This document shows positions 6,889 to 14,625 of a DNA stretch of 20,214 bases, one piece after another. The DNA lies in NCBI GenBank assembly GCA_036845225.1, contig DAIUEJ010000045.1, positions 1 to 20,214 of the forward strand, read 5' to 3'. The notes beneath the pieces are model-generated. The model had not been told where the DNA came from. It ran no database searches and was given only the letters and a program-made list of their open reading frames with translations. Position 1 is the first letter of the stretch. Each line of letters opens with the position of its first letter. The position numbers were made by a program, and so were the translations under genes. The DNA is from FEN-680 sp036845225. GTDB taxonomy: Bacteria > Actinomycetota > Geothermincolia > Fen-727 > Anoxymicrobiaceae.

Positions 6889-8133
6889 ATGGACCGCAGG
6901 AATCACGCAAGAAGGGTGCTGCGCCGGCGTTGGCGCTCTGACCTCGGATTCACACTGATAGAGCTTGCCGTGGTGATTGCTATCATCGCCATCCTGGTCG
7001 GGATAGCGGTCCCGGTTCTTCTTATGAACCGCAAGAAGGCGGAGCACACCGTCGCTATCAACAACCTGATGGTGGCGGCAAGGGTCGCAGACACGGCATG
7101 GTACACCAAGCTGGCAAGCCAGGGATGCCCGCTGCCCACGGGAGCCTACAGGGACTATGACCCGCCCGACGAGCTGAAGGCCTCCATGGGCGCGGACGGC
7201 TATGTCCCCCTCAACGCGAAGTACTGGAGCATCCGCGAGCCCAAGATGTACTGGGTTGACATCAACGTGGGCGGGGCCTCCGATCCGATAGCCAGCGCGG
7301 ACCTGGGGCCCTACGCCCAGGCTGAGGGGTACGGTTTCAGGATCGCAGGTGTCTGGCACCACGGCAACGAGATCGCGAGCGGGCCGGACATCACGACCGA
7401 TTGGAGCCAGCTTCCCGGCCGGGTCGGGATCGTCGAGAACCGGTACTGGTGGGACGGCGGCTGGAACGACAACACCGACAACCAGTACCTGACACTGATG
7501 ACCTACGAGCCGGTAGGCATCGCCCACTTCTACACCCTGAACGTGGGAGTGACCGTGGCCGGCGGGACGTTTAACTGGAACAACGGGACGGGAACCCCCG
7601 GAGCGTCGTTCGGGGACGAGCTCGCCTCGGGCCCGCCGCCTAACACCCCGCCGCCGGGCGACGTGACACCGCCCGCGCCTCCGGGTGACGTCACCCCGCC
7701 TGCGCCTCCCGGCGACGTGACACCGCCCGCGCCGGGGACCCAGCCCGAGCAGCCGCCGCAGACGCAACCGACTCCACCCGGGACGCTTCCGGTCTTGCCA
7801 CCGAACACGCCGCCAATAGGGGATAACCAGTTCAAGAACCTGCAGATCACGCCCACCGCGCTCAACGTCGATGCCCGCGGTGTCTTCGATGTCTATGTAA
7901 CACTGAAGAGCGGTTACAACCCTTACGCGGTCAACCCGCAGACTGTCAGGGCTTTCCAGGCGGCACCTGTCAACTTCGAATTCACAGGCAATGGTCTGCA
8001 CCTGACATTCCTGCGCGGCGATCTTGTCGACCTGCCGATCGGGAACAGCGTCTTGTTCGTGGTGATGGGCAGGTATAGCGACGGGACGATGCTCCAGGGA
8101 TGGGGTTACGTCAAGACCATCGATAACCACTAG
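6889..8133 (+). CDS. Type IV pilin-like protein with Pro-rich repeat linker and C-terminal beta domain
   Basis: 414 residues in three parts. Residues 1-45 are a class III signal: a basic 20-residue leader ending in Gly20, then FTLIE with Glu at +5 of the mature chain and a long hydrophobic helix, the site cut and methylated by prepilin peptidase. Residues about 46-245 form a Trp/Tyr/Asp-rich globular region. Residues about 245-305 are a Pro-rich linker with three tandem copies of PPGDVTPPA. Residues about 310-414 form a second, beta-rich domain. Most major pilins are 130-200 residues, so this looks like a minor pilin, pseudopilin or adhesin that displays a domain on a stalk. No pilus assembly genes are nearby. 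GAGGGGG lies 7 bases before the ATG. The pilin signature is firm; the role of the C-terminal domain is unknown. Confidence 0.88.
   Translation: MDRRNHARRVLRRRWRSDLGFTLIELAVVIAIIAILVGIAVPVLLMNRKKAEHTVAINNLMVAARVADTAWYTKLASQGCPLPTGAYRDYDPPDELKASMGADGYVPLNAKYWSIREPKMYWVDINVGGASDPIASADLGPYAQAEGYGFRIAGVWHHGNEIASGPDITTDWSQLPGRVGIVENRYWWDGGWNDNTDNQYLTLMTYEPVGIAHFYTLNVGVTVAGGTFNWNNGTGTPGASFGDELASGPPPNTPPPGDVTPPAPPGDVTPPAPPGDVTPPAPGTQPEQPPQTQPTPPGTLPVLPPNTPPIGDNQFKNLQITPTALNVDARGVFDVYVTLKSGYNPYAVNPQTVRAFQAAPVNFEFTGNGLHLTFLRGDLVDLPIGNSVLFVVMGRYSDGTMLQGWGYVKTIDNH
7651..7731 (+). repeat. Three tandem 27-bp repeats coding PPGDVTPPA
   Basis: Units start at 7651, 7678 and 7705, are in frame and encode the same nine residues. 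The DNA differs at several third positions, so the peptide is kept while codons drift, which suggests selection on a Pro-rich spacer. Confidence 0.85.
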
Positions 8134-8180
8134 ATAAGTCGCGGCTGCCAGGCCGCTTTAGATAAGGATACGTCCAGCGT

Positions 8181-8234
8181 ATCGGTCGGTCCGGGTCTGT
8201 ACCTGGGAGTGCAGGACCGGGCCGATTGCTTTTT
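8181..8234 (+). terminator. Rho-independent terminator of the pilin gene
   Basis: ATCGG plus CGGTCC (8181-8192) pair with GGACCG plus CCGAT (8214-8226), leaving a small asymmetric bulge. The stem is followed by TGC and five Ts (8230-8234). The T-run overlaps the stop codon of the convergent radical SAM gene. Confidence 0.75.
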
Positions 8235-9657
8235 AGTCGAACTGCTTGTAGGGCGAGCGCCAGCCGCTCCATGCCCTCCAGAGGGTCAGCAGCCTGCGGT
8301 GCGAGAAGATGCGGCCCATCGCCATGATCCAGAGGACTTCCATCAACGGCCTGTGCCCGCCGTAGAACAGCAGCGGGGACCAGGCGTACCAGCGGCCGAC
8401 CTGCTTCTTGCTGAAGCCCGGCAGGTTCAGCGCCGGCCTGCGCCGCTCGAGCACTTTATCCATGTCATCGAGTAAGCCCTGTTCGACGCAGAGGTCGTGC
8501 AGTTCGGTGCCCGGGTAGGGGAAGAAGACGCTCAAGAGGAACCAGTCCGGCTGGCAGGCGCGGTTGAGCTTGACCGTCTCCAGGAAATCCTTCCTGGTCT
8601 CGCCGGGCAGGCCTATGAGGTTGTAGAAGCCCACCTGCAGGCCGTGCTTTCGGGCGGTCCTGACCGCGGCCATGATGTCCTCGTTCGAGTAGTTCCGCTT
8701 GAGGATCTCTCTCCGGACCCGCTCGCTGCCGGATTCGAGCCCGATGTTCACGAACCTGAAGTTGGCCGCCGCCAGAGCAGTGAACAACTCCTCGTAATCC
8801 TTGTTGGGGGTCACCCGAAGGTTGGTACCGAACGCGATGGGGACCTCCCAGCGTGCATTGAGGGCCTCGAGTTCGGACGCCAGGCCCAGCGCCCATTTCA
8901 TGTCGGCGCCGAGGGTCTCGACCTCGAGATAGACCTCCGTCAGCAGGGGGAATTTGTGCTTGTATTCCTCAACCTCCTCGGCGATGTTGGAGGGCGAGCG
9001 CATACGAACGTACTTCCCGCCTGCCGTTCGCCTCAAGGCGTGGTTGCTGCAGTAGGTGCACTGGAACGGGCACCCCCGCCCCGCGAGCACCGACGGGCGG
9101 GACAGCGGGTTGGCCGTCCACGGGATCCACATGTCGCGGTCGGGGAAGGGGATGCTGTCGATGTCGGCCCGGAAAGGCCGCGTCGCGTTGCGCTCCACGT
9201 CGTCGCCCTTCTTGATGCAGAAGTTCGCGATGCCGGAAGGCTCGCGCCCGCTCTCGAGCTGTTCGACGAGCTCCAGCGTCGCCTGCTCTCCTTCGCCGAT
9301 GCACACGGCGTCGAACGCGCCAGCGAGGCACTCGTCCGGGCGCAGGGTCGCGTGAGGACCGCCCGCCACCAGGAAGAGGTCAGGGTGTCGTTTCTTCACC
9401 CCCGCCGCAACAGTGGCGATGAACTCGTAGACCGAGTAGACGGAGGTGAAACAGACGAGCCCCGAGTCGAACTCCTCGATGTACTCCTCGACCACGTCGA
9501 CGGTATGGGGTGTGGGTACGACAAGGCGCGTCTCGTGCCCGGCCTCTTTGAGCACCGACGAGATGTACGAGATGCCGAACTGCATCCGCTCGAACCCCTC
9601 GAGGGGTTTCTCCGGCGAGTAATAATCTTCTTCAGAGTGTACGAAAAGGACTCTCAA
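8233..9657 (-). CDS. B12-binding-domain radical SAM protein
   Basis: 474 residues from the chosen start. The N-terminal half resembles a cobalamin-binding Rossmann domain (RVLFVHSEEDYY, then GGPHATLRPDE with His102, and CIGEGE). The radical SAM domain follows, with C196-x3-C200-x2-C203 (CPFQCTYC) for the 4Fe-4S cluster, and then GLESGSERVRREILKR and NLIGLPGETRKDF, typical of the BchE/HpnJ-like B12 class. Members perform methylations, cyclisations or oxidations; the substrate is unknown. The open frame runs up to 9777, but that part overlaps the esterase gene and does not look like a domain; TTG at 9657 begins exactly at the conserved LRVLFVH strand with AGGA upstream. It follows the esterase gene by 86 bases on the same strand and may share its transcript. 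Confidence 0.88.
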   Translation of the reverse strand: MRVLFVHSEEDYYSPEKPLEGFERMQFGISYISSVLKEAGHETRLVVPTPHTVDVVEEYIEEFDSGLVCFTSVYSVYEFIATVAAGVKKRHPDLFLVAGGPHATLRPDECLAGAFDAVCIGEGEQATLELVEQLESGREPSGIANFCIKKGDDVERNATRPFRADIDSIPFPDRDMWIPWTANPLSRPSVLAGRGCPFQCTYCSNHALRRTAGGKYVRMRSPSNIAEEVEEYKHKFPLLTEVYLEVETLGADMKWALGLASELEALNARWEVPIAFGTNLRVTPNKDYEELFTALAAANFRFVNIGLESGSERVRREILKRNYSNEDIMAAVRTARKHGLQVGFYNLIGLPGETRKDFLETVKLNRACQPDWFLLSVFFPYPGTELHDLCVEQGLLDDMDKVLERRRPALNLPGFSKKQVGRWYAWSPLLFYGGHRPLMEVLWIMAMGRIFSHRRLLTLWRAWSGWRSPYKQFD

Positions 9658-9743
9658 CTTTTTCCATTCCTGGTGGGCAAGGAAGTTGATAATAACCTCT
9701 ACGGCTTGAATAGGGAACTCGCCAGGAAGCGGCGGGCGACTGC

Positions 9744-10763
9744 TTAAGTCCTGGAGTGACGCTTGAAGAACTCCCACATGAGGTCGTTGGCGGAGATCTC
9801 CTGGCTGGTCGAGCCGATGTGTTGGGCGAACCTTCGCTGGATGCGTTCACCTCGCGCGCGGCCCTGGACGGCCCCCTGGCCCGCGCCCATGCGATCAGCG
9901 AGCTGCGTTCCTCCGGGCCACGAATGGCCCCCGTCCTTTATGGTGTAGAGGACGACCTCGGAACCTTCTCTGCCGCCCGAGTACCAGTGCCTTACGATGT
10001 TGCCGCTGGGGCTCGTCCAGGCGTCGGGCGTCGGCGAGCAGCCGTCATAGCCGACCCAGAGGTTGATGCTGTCCTGGACGGGCAGGTACACCGCGTTGGT
10101 GAACCCTGACCCCTTGCCGCCGCCGTAAGGCATAAGGCGGTCCTGCATCCCGTGGAAGGCGACCACTGATACCGGGCGCGCGGGCTGCGGAAATACCACC
10201 AGGGGAGACCCGCCGCGACGCCGCCCCGCGGAGGCCCCTGCCACCGGGGCGACCGCCGCTATGAGGTCGGACGCCTCCGAGGCCAGGCGGTAGCTCATTA
10301 TCCCGCCGTTCGATATCCCGGTCGCGTAGACGCGCCGCGGGTCGGCGCCGTATTCGCCCAACGTGCGGTTGATCAGCTCCCTGATGAAACCGACGTCGTC
10401 GACGTTGTTGCGAAGGGCATATGCGAAGCCGAAGCCCACGTTCCAGGTGAGGATGCGGTCCTCGAGCCTGCCGGTGCCGTTGGGATAGGCCACGATGAAG
10501 CCCTCGCGGTCGGCGGTCGCGTTCATGCCCGTGTTGTAAGCGGTGAAGTAAGCGTTGACGACCCCACCGTGCAGGACGATGACCAGCGGCAGCGCGCGGG
10601 AGCGGTCGGAGCCGGGCGGGACGTGCACGATATAGGTCCTGCGCCGCCCCTGGAAATCGAACCACTTCTCCTCGTCACCCTGGCGGATCGGGAACCGCTC
10701 GCGGGGCCGCGGCCCGAGCATTCCGCGGCGTGGTGTGTTACCGGGGCCGTTTTCACCGTTCAA
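9744..10763 (-). CDS. PHB depolymerase / LpqC-family alpha/beta-hydrolase esterase
   Basis: 339 residues with the carbohydrate-esterase-1-like fold shared by poly(3-hydroxybutyrate) depolymerases and feruloyl esterases. Seen: LPLVIVLHGG (oxyanion region), nucleophile Ser151 in GISNGG, Asp208 in FHGMQDRLMPY, and His280 in GGHSWPGG, making a complete catalytic triad. No signal peptide or lipobox is visible: the N-terminus is polar and Pro/Arg-rich, so the protein appears cytoplasmic, unlike many secreted members. The TTG start at 10763 has AGGAGG 7 bases upstream. The radical SAM gene follows it on the same strand. The natural ester substrate cannot be told from the sequence. Confidence 0.88.
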   Translation of the reverse strand: MNGENGPGNTPRRGMLGPRPRERFPIRQGDEEKWFDFQGRRRTYIVHVPPGSDRSRALPLVIVLHGGVVNAYFTAYNTGMNATADREGFIVAYPNGTGRLEDRILTWNVGFGFAYALRNNVDDVGFIRELINRTLGEYGADPRRVYATGISNGGIMSYRLASEASDLIAAVAPVAGASAGRRRGGSPLVVFPQPARPVSVVAFHGMQDRLMPYGGGKGSGFTNAVYLPVQDSINLWVGYDGCSPTPDAWTSPSGNIVRHWYSGGREGSEVVLYTIKDGGHSWPGGTQLADRMGAGQGAVQGRARGERIQRRFAQHIGSTSQEISANDLMWEFFKRHSRT

Positions 10764-10946
10764 TGTCCTGCCTCCTGGAAGGTGAAGCCGTTTGTCAGCA
10801 TACTTTTTCGTTCTAGCTGCCGGGCGTGAATCCTATTTGAAGATGCTTCAAAGGGTGCTCGCCAGAAGGCAGGATTGGCGACTGCCAGGAAGAATCGAGA
10901 CTGCGACGCTGAGTGCGGTTGCTTATTCCCGGAATGGAAGTGATCG

Positions 10947-11528
10947 ATGAAGAACCCGCGTGCTGAGAGGACCGAGCTCGAGGACATGGTGATGCGCTTC
11001 CCCTACGGGACGGCCTTCCTCGCTCCAACGATCGCCCGCGACGGCACGCATTGGTCTTTTCTCGTCCACGAGAAACGAGAGGTCATCAAGTCGGTCGAGG
11101 GCATGGCGGATGGGGCCGCCGCCGACGTCGGCTACCCCGAGGTCAGGTGCATGCTGGTCACGATGAGCTCCCAGGGCGCGGGGATTGCGATCCTGGGCCT
11201 GCTGTTGAGGTTCAACAGCAGGCCGCCTGTTGCCTACTCTCTGTTCATGAACCCCGCGGACCCGCACACGAGAGAACTGCTGGACGACATGATGATGCAG
11301 GAGGAGCTCGCGGTCGACTTCTTCGACGAGAAACATGTGGCGCGTATCGTCGGGGGCAACGCGCTCGGGCAGCGCATCAGGGAGACAATGGGATCACTTT
11401 CGGACATGACTCCGTCGAGGGAAGTGGCCTTCGACCTCGCCCTCGAGGACCTGCTGTCAGAACACGCGGACTCCCTTTCGCTCTGGGAACTCCTCGATGC
11501 CTGCAGGCCGGAGGACGGCGGCGAGTAA
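10947..11528 (+). CDS. Hypothetical protein, unknown family
   Basis: 193 residues, not recognised. It has an acidic, mixed alpha/beta composition with one mildly hydrophobic stretch (GAGIAILGLLLRF, about residues 73-85) that is too short and isolated to call a membrane helix. The segment LLDDMMMQEELAVDFFDEKHVARI is acidic and Met-rich. There is no signal peptide, so it is probably cytoplasmic. The ATG follows GGAAG by six bases. It is divergent from the esterase (183-base gap) and convergent with the Fe-S protein, whose stop lies 23 bases away, so it is probably a single-gene unit. The codon pattern fits the neighbouring genes, which supports it being real. Confidence 0.75.
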   Translation: MKNPRAERTELEDMVMRFPYGTAFLAPTIARDGTHWSFLVHEKREVIKSVEGMADGAAADVGYPEVRCMLVTMSSQGAGIAILGLLLRFNSRPPVAYSLFMNPADPHTRELLDDMMMQEELAVDFFDEKHVARIVGGNALGQRIRETMGSLSDMTPSREVAFDLALEDLLSEHADSLSLWELLDACRPEDGGE

Positions 11529-11551
11529 CCTCTAAGTTCGCCGTTCGCCCA

Positions 11552-12747
11552 TCAGGATGTCGGAATCCTCGGCATTTCCGGGTCTATCTTCTTGAACAGA
11601 AGGGGCAGCCGCCTGGCGATGGTCCGCGCTATCAGCGGCGCGCGCGAGGCCAGCGGCGTGTTTATCTCGTCCCCGAACGCTTTCAGGACTTCCTGCGGCA
11701 TGAAATGGAGCTTCATGCCATGCATCCAGCCAGTGGATATCATCGTGAATATGCATCCGTAGCAGTTGAGCGCGAGCTCGCTGGCCCCGGCTTCTTTTGC
11801 CTGGCGGAACTTCACGTTCTGACACCTGATCATGTCGCGTATCTTGTTGTCCTTGACGAAGTTGGCCATTCCGCAACTGAGAGACATGTCGCGGTTGTTC
11901 TCCAGCTCGACGAACTCGGCTCCGGTCATCTCGTAGACCCTGCGCATCAGCTCGTAGAAGTCTTTGCCCAGCTCCGAGACGTAGCACGGTTCGCTGATGG
12001 CGGCCTTGAAGCTCTGGGGATTTTCTACCTTTATCTCGCCGGCGTCGTACCTCTCCATGAGCCACTGGTAGAGGCTGATATGCTCGCACGGCAGTTCCTT
12101 TCCGAGCATCTCGGGCAGCGTTCTGGACATGTAGATGTAGCAGGAGTCGCAGAAGTAGACTATCCTCTCCGCGTCGAGCTCCCGGAACCTGTTGAATGTG
12201 CGCTCTGCGATGTCAGAGTAGGCGCCCCAGGAAGCGCTGCGATAGTGCATCTCGCCGCAGCAGGTGTCCTGCGGCCCGAATTTGGGAAGGTCCTTGAGCA
12301 CCCGCGAGTTCTCGATATCGCCGCAGAAGAGCCGCGCTCCGCACCCCATGTAGAGCACCTCCCTGCTGCCGGCGGGAGGCTCGGACCACTTCTCAAGTAT
12401 CCTCTTCTCCCCGGCGCTGAAACTGCCGTAGACGTCGCTCCAGAAGTTGTTGCCCGGCATGCCCAGAAGGAAATAGGGGACCATGGCGGAGATGGATTTC
12501 CTCTTGCTGTTTCTCTCGGCGATGCGCTCGAGTATGAGCTCGTAGGGCTTGAGCCCCGAGGGGCAGTGGGCGTTGCAGGCGTAGCAGAGGTGCACTCGCT
12601 GAAGACGCGCGGAGCGGGCTTGCCTTCGAGCAGCAAGGCGATCTCAGAGCGCGCCTCGTCCTTCTTCATCTTCATGACGGGGCACTTGATGAGACAGGTC
12701 CCGCACCTGTTGCACTCGTCCCAGTCACAGCAGTCGATGTAGGACAT
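11552..12747 (-). CDS. Ferredoxin/CCG-domain Fe-S oxidoreductase (HdrD/GlpC-like), with one-base frameshift
   Basis: Electron-transfer protein with two 4Fe-4S sites and two cysteine-rich CCG domains, as in heterodisulfide reductase HdrD, GlpC and lactate-oxidase subunits. From ATG 12747 (GGAGG nine bases upstream) the first frame gives CNRCGTCLIKCP (residues 12-23). After ...RVFSEC the second motif lies in another frame (LCYACNAHCP). Adding one C near 12591-12592 restores C-HL-C-YA-C-NAH-CP, a perfect second ferredoxin motif, so the two frames are one gene of about 400 residues. The later part has C...CCGE...CDSC and CYVSELG...SCGMA...CYGC, the two CCG repeats, the second with a single Cys at the CC position. 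Whether it is broken in the cell or a base was lost in sequencing cannot be decided here. No membrane or flavin partner is adjacent. Confidence 0.82.
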
Positions 12748-12870
12748 CAGGTCGGACCTCCAGGACAGGTCGTTCGGGGTCGGCCGCATCGGTCCTCTAC
12801 CTCTACCGCAGACGGCCGAAGTATGCTACTATACAGGAGAGTTTAGTGTTCTTAGGTATGTTTGTTTAGT

Positions 12871-12899
12871 CCCGAGGAGCGTTTCTCGGGGCTTTTTTT
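12871..12899 (+). terminator. Intrinsic terminator in the leader of the RRM gene
   Basis: CCCGAG (12871-12876) and CTCGGG (12885-12890) form a 6-bp GC-rich stem, followed by GC and seven Ts (12893-12899). It is the strongest terminator in the window and lies only 23 bases before the RRM start codon. The only gene behind it is the minus-strand Fe-S gene, so on the plus strand it either ends a short leader or small RNA or acts as an attenuator. CCGAG inside the stem could also pair with CTCGG (12903-12907) beside the ribosome site. Confidence 0.75.
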
Positions 12900-12922
12900 G
12901 TGCTCGGAGGAGGTGTAAACAT

Positions 12923-13198
12923 ATGAAAATCTACGCAGGAAACCTCAGCTACAATGTTAGCGATGAGACCCTCAGGGCGGCTTTTGCTCAGTTCGGTACT
13001 GTAGATTCGGCGGACGTGATCATGGATCGCACATCCGGCAGGTCGAAGGGATTCGGCTTCGTCGAGATGAGTGATGCTACGGAGGCGAAAGCGGCGATCG
13101 AAGGATTGAACGGCAAGGATCTGGATGGCCGCAACCTGAACGTGAACGAGGCGAGGCCCAAGACGGACCGCCCGCAGCGTTCATTCACCAGGTACTAG
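12923..13198 (+). CDS. RRM-domain RNA-binding protein
   Basis: 91 residues, one RNA recognition motif plus a short basic tail. RNP2 (IYAGNL, residues 3-8) and RNP1 (KGFGFVEM, about residues 42-49) are intact, with the aromatic residues that stack on RNA. Bacterial proteins of this kind, like cyanobacterial Rbps, bind single-stranded RNA in the cytoplasm and are often cold- or growth-regulated. The ATG follows GGAGGAGG at a good distance. A terminator sits in its leader, so its expression may be attenuated, possibly by the protein itself (inference). The primary sigma factor gene follows 95 bases later on the same strand. Confidence 0.93.
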   Translation: MKIYAGNLSYNVSDETLRAAFAQFGTVDSADVIMDRTSGRSKGFGFVEMSDATEAKAAIEGLNGKDLDGRNLNVNEARPKTDRPQRSFTRY

Positions 13199-13221
13199 AC
13201 CCTGAATGTGTGATGGCACGG

Positions 13222-13242
13222 CGGCGGCGCATGTTGCCGCCG
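13222..13242 (+). other. GC hairpin between the RRM and sigma factor genes
   Basis: CGGCGGC (13222-13228) and GCCGCCG (13236-13242) form a 7-bp stem with a 7-base loop. No T-run follows, so it is not a clear terminator; it could be a partial stop or a processing or stability element between the two genes. Confidence 0.4.
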
Positions 13243-13293
13243 GCTCTCACGCAAATCAAGAGACCACAAAAGACCGCAACGAGGATTTCCCAC

Positions 13294-14484
13294 ATGTCAG
13301 AACCTTTGAGAAGCACGGACTTCGACGAGGTCCACGAGCTTGCCGCCACAGGAAAAGAACAGGGCTTCCTTACCACAGGCGATATCGTCGAAGGCCTCAA
13401 AGGCGTCGAGCTTTCTCCCGACCAGATGGACGACGTCTTTGTCTTCCTCGCGGAATCCGGGATCGAGATAACGGACGAAGCGGAAGACGAACTTGTCGAA
13501 CCAGGCGACCATGAGGCGCCGGGCACTGTCAGGCATAAGATCGGCTCTTCGAGCGAAGAGTCTTACGGCGGCTCGCTGAACGACCCTGTCCGCATGTACC
13601 TCAAAGAGATCGGCAAGGTACCCTTGCTGACGGCGATGGAGGAGGTCTCGCTGGCGCGCCGGATCGAGAGCGGCTGTAACGCGACGGCCTCGCTGGAGCA
13701 GAACGGCCACATGAACCAGGACGAGGTGGAAGCTCTCAAGGCGCTGGAGGAGGACGGCCTCGAGGCCAAAAAGAAGCTCGCCGAAGCCAACCTCCGCCTG
13801 GTCGTCAGCATCGCGAAGCGCTACGTGGGACGGGGCATGCTCTTCCTCGACCTCATTCAGGAAGGCAACCTTGGCCTGATCCGCGGGGTGGAGAAGTATG
13901 ACTACACCAGAGGTTTCAAGTTCAGTACCTACGCCACGTGGTGGATCCGCCAGGCGGTGACGCGGGCGATAGCCGACCAGGCGAGGACTATCAGGGTCCC
14001 GGTCCATATGGTCGAGAACATGAACAAGCTCGCGAAGGTCCAGCTGCGCATGCTGCAGGAGAAGGGCACGGAGCCGACGCCTGATGAGCTGGCGGTCGAG
14101 ATGGACATCACCCCAGACAAAGTCAGGGCGATACTCAAGGTCAGCCAGGTCCCGATGTCGCTGGAGTCGCCCATCGGCAAGGAAGAGGACAGCACGCTCG
14201 CCGACTTCATCCCCGACGCGGGCGCCGTGGTACCGATGGATGCGGTAGCCTACGAGCTGCTGCGCGAGCAACTGGAAGACGCCCTCGACGACCTGACCTA
14301 CAGGGAGAAGCGGATCGTGCAACTGCGATTCGGGCTCCTGGACGGGCGGCCCAGGACCCTCGAGGAAGTGGGCAACGTGTTCGGCGTGACGCGCGAGCGC
14401 ATCCGGCAGATCGAGTCGAAGACCCTCAACAAGCTCAGAAGCCCCTCCGTAAGCGGCCGCCTCAGGGATTACATCGAGGACTAG
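13294..14484 (+). CDS. rpoD: RNA polymerase primary sigma factor (sigma-70, RpoD/SigA)
   Basis: 396 residues; directs RNA polymerase to housekeeping promoters. In order: a region 1.1-like N-terminus (about residues 5-60); region 1.2 (DPVRMYLKEIGKVPLL); an insert of about 30 residues; region 2 (LRLVVSIAKRYVGRGM, DLIQEGNLGLIRGVEKYDY, FSTYATWWIRQAVTRAI) with the -10 recognition and melting aromatics; region 3 (HMVENMNKL...); and region 4 with the helix-turn-helix VTRERIRQIESKTLNKLR. Region 1.1 and the complete region 2-4 set mark a primary rather than alternative sigma. The frame stays open to an ATG at 13210, but GAGGA precedes the ATG at 13294 by nine bases and the conserved N-terminus begins there. 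Convergent with the protease gene. Confidence 0.94.
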   Translation: MSEPLRSTDFDEVHELAATGKEQGFLTTGDIVEGLKGVELSPDQMDDVFVFLAESGIEITDEAEDELVEPGDHEAPGTVRHKIGSSSEESYGGSLNDPVRMYLKEIGKVPLLTAMEEVSLARRIESGCNATASLEQNGHMNQDEVEALKALEEDGLEAKKKLAEANLRLVVSIAKRYVGRGMLFLDLIQEGNLGLIRGVEKYDYTRGFKFSTYATWWIRQAVTRAIADQARTIRVPVHMVENMNKLAKVQLRMLQEKGTEPTPDELAVEMDITPDKVRAILKVSQVPMSLESPIGKEEDSTLADFIPDAGAVVPMDAVAYELLREQLEDALDDLTYREKRIVQLRFGLLDGRPRTLEEVGNVFGVTRERIRQIESKTLNKLRSPSVSGRLRDYIED

Positions 14485-14580
14485 CCCGAGTCCCTGTCCC
14501 GACCTGCTCGCTCTCAAAATCATCAAAGTGCGGATGAATCACGCCCGAGAAAGCGCTGTCCGATGCGCGCGACAAGGCCT

Positions 14581-14604
14581 GGTCAGGCAGGAAATCCTGC
14601 GACC
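14581..14604. terminator. Hairpin in the convergent sigma factor / protease gap
   Basis: GGTC (14581-14584) plus GCAGGA (14587-14592) pair with TCCTGC (14595-14600) plus GACC (14601-14604), with a two-base bulge and a two-base loop. No T-run is present on either strand. Its place about 100 bases past rpoD and 20 bases past the protease stop suggests a bidirectional stop or 3'-end stabiliser, or a small repeat. Confidence 0.4.
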
Positions 14605-14625
14605 GGTTGCCCGGCGCCCCAGCTC

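Noticed and set aside
10760..10987. Minus-strand frame of 75 codons ending in a TTGA overlap with the esterase start.
   Set aside because: It covers the divergent promoter gap and the start of the opposite gene, has no ribosome site and no family-like sequence.
11051..12742. Plus-strand frame of 563 codons spanning the unknown gene and the Fe-S gene.
   Set aside because: It crosses two well-supported genes on different strands and frames and has low-complexity shadow composition.
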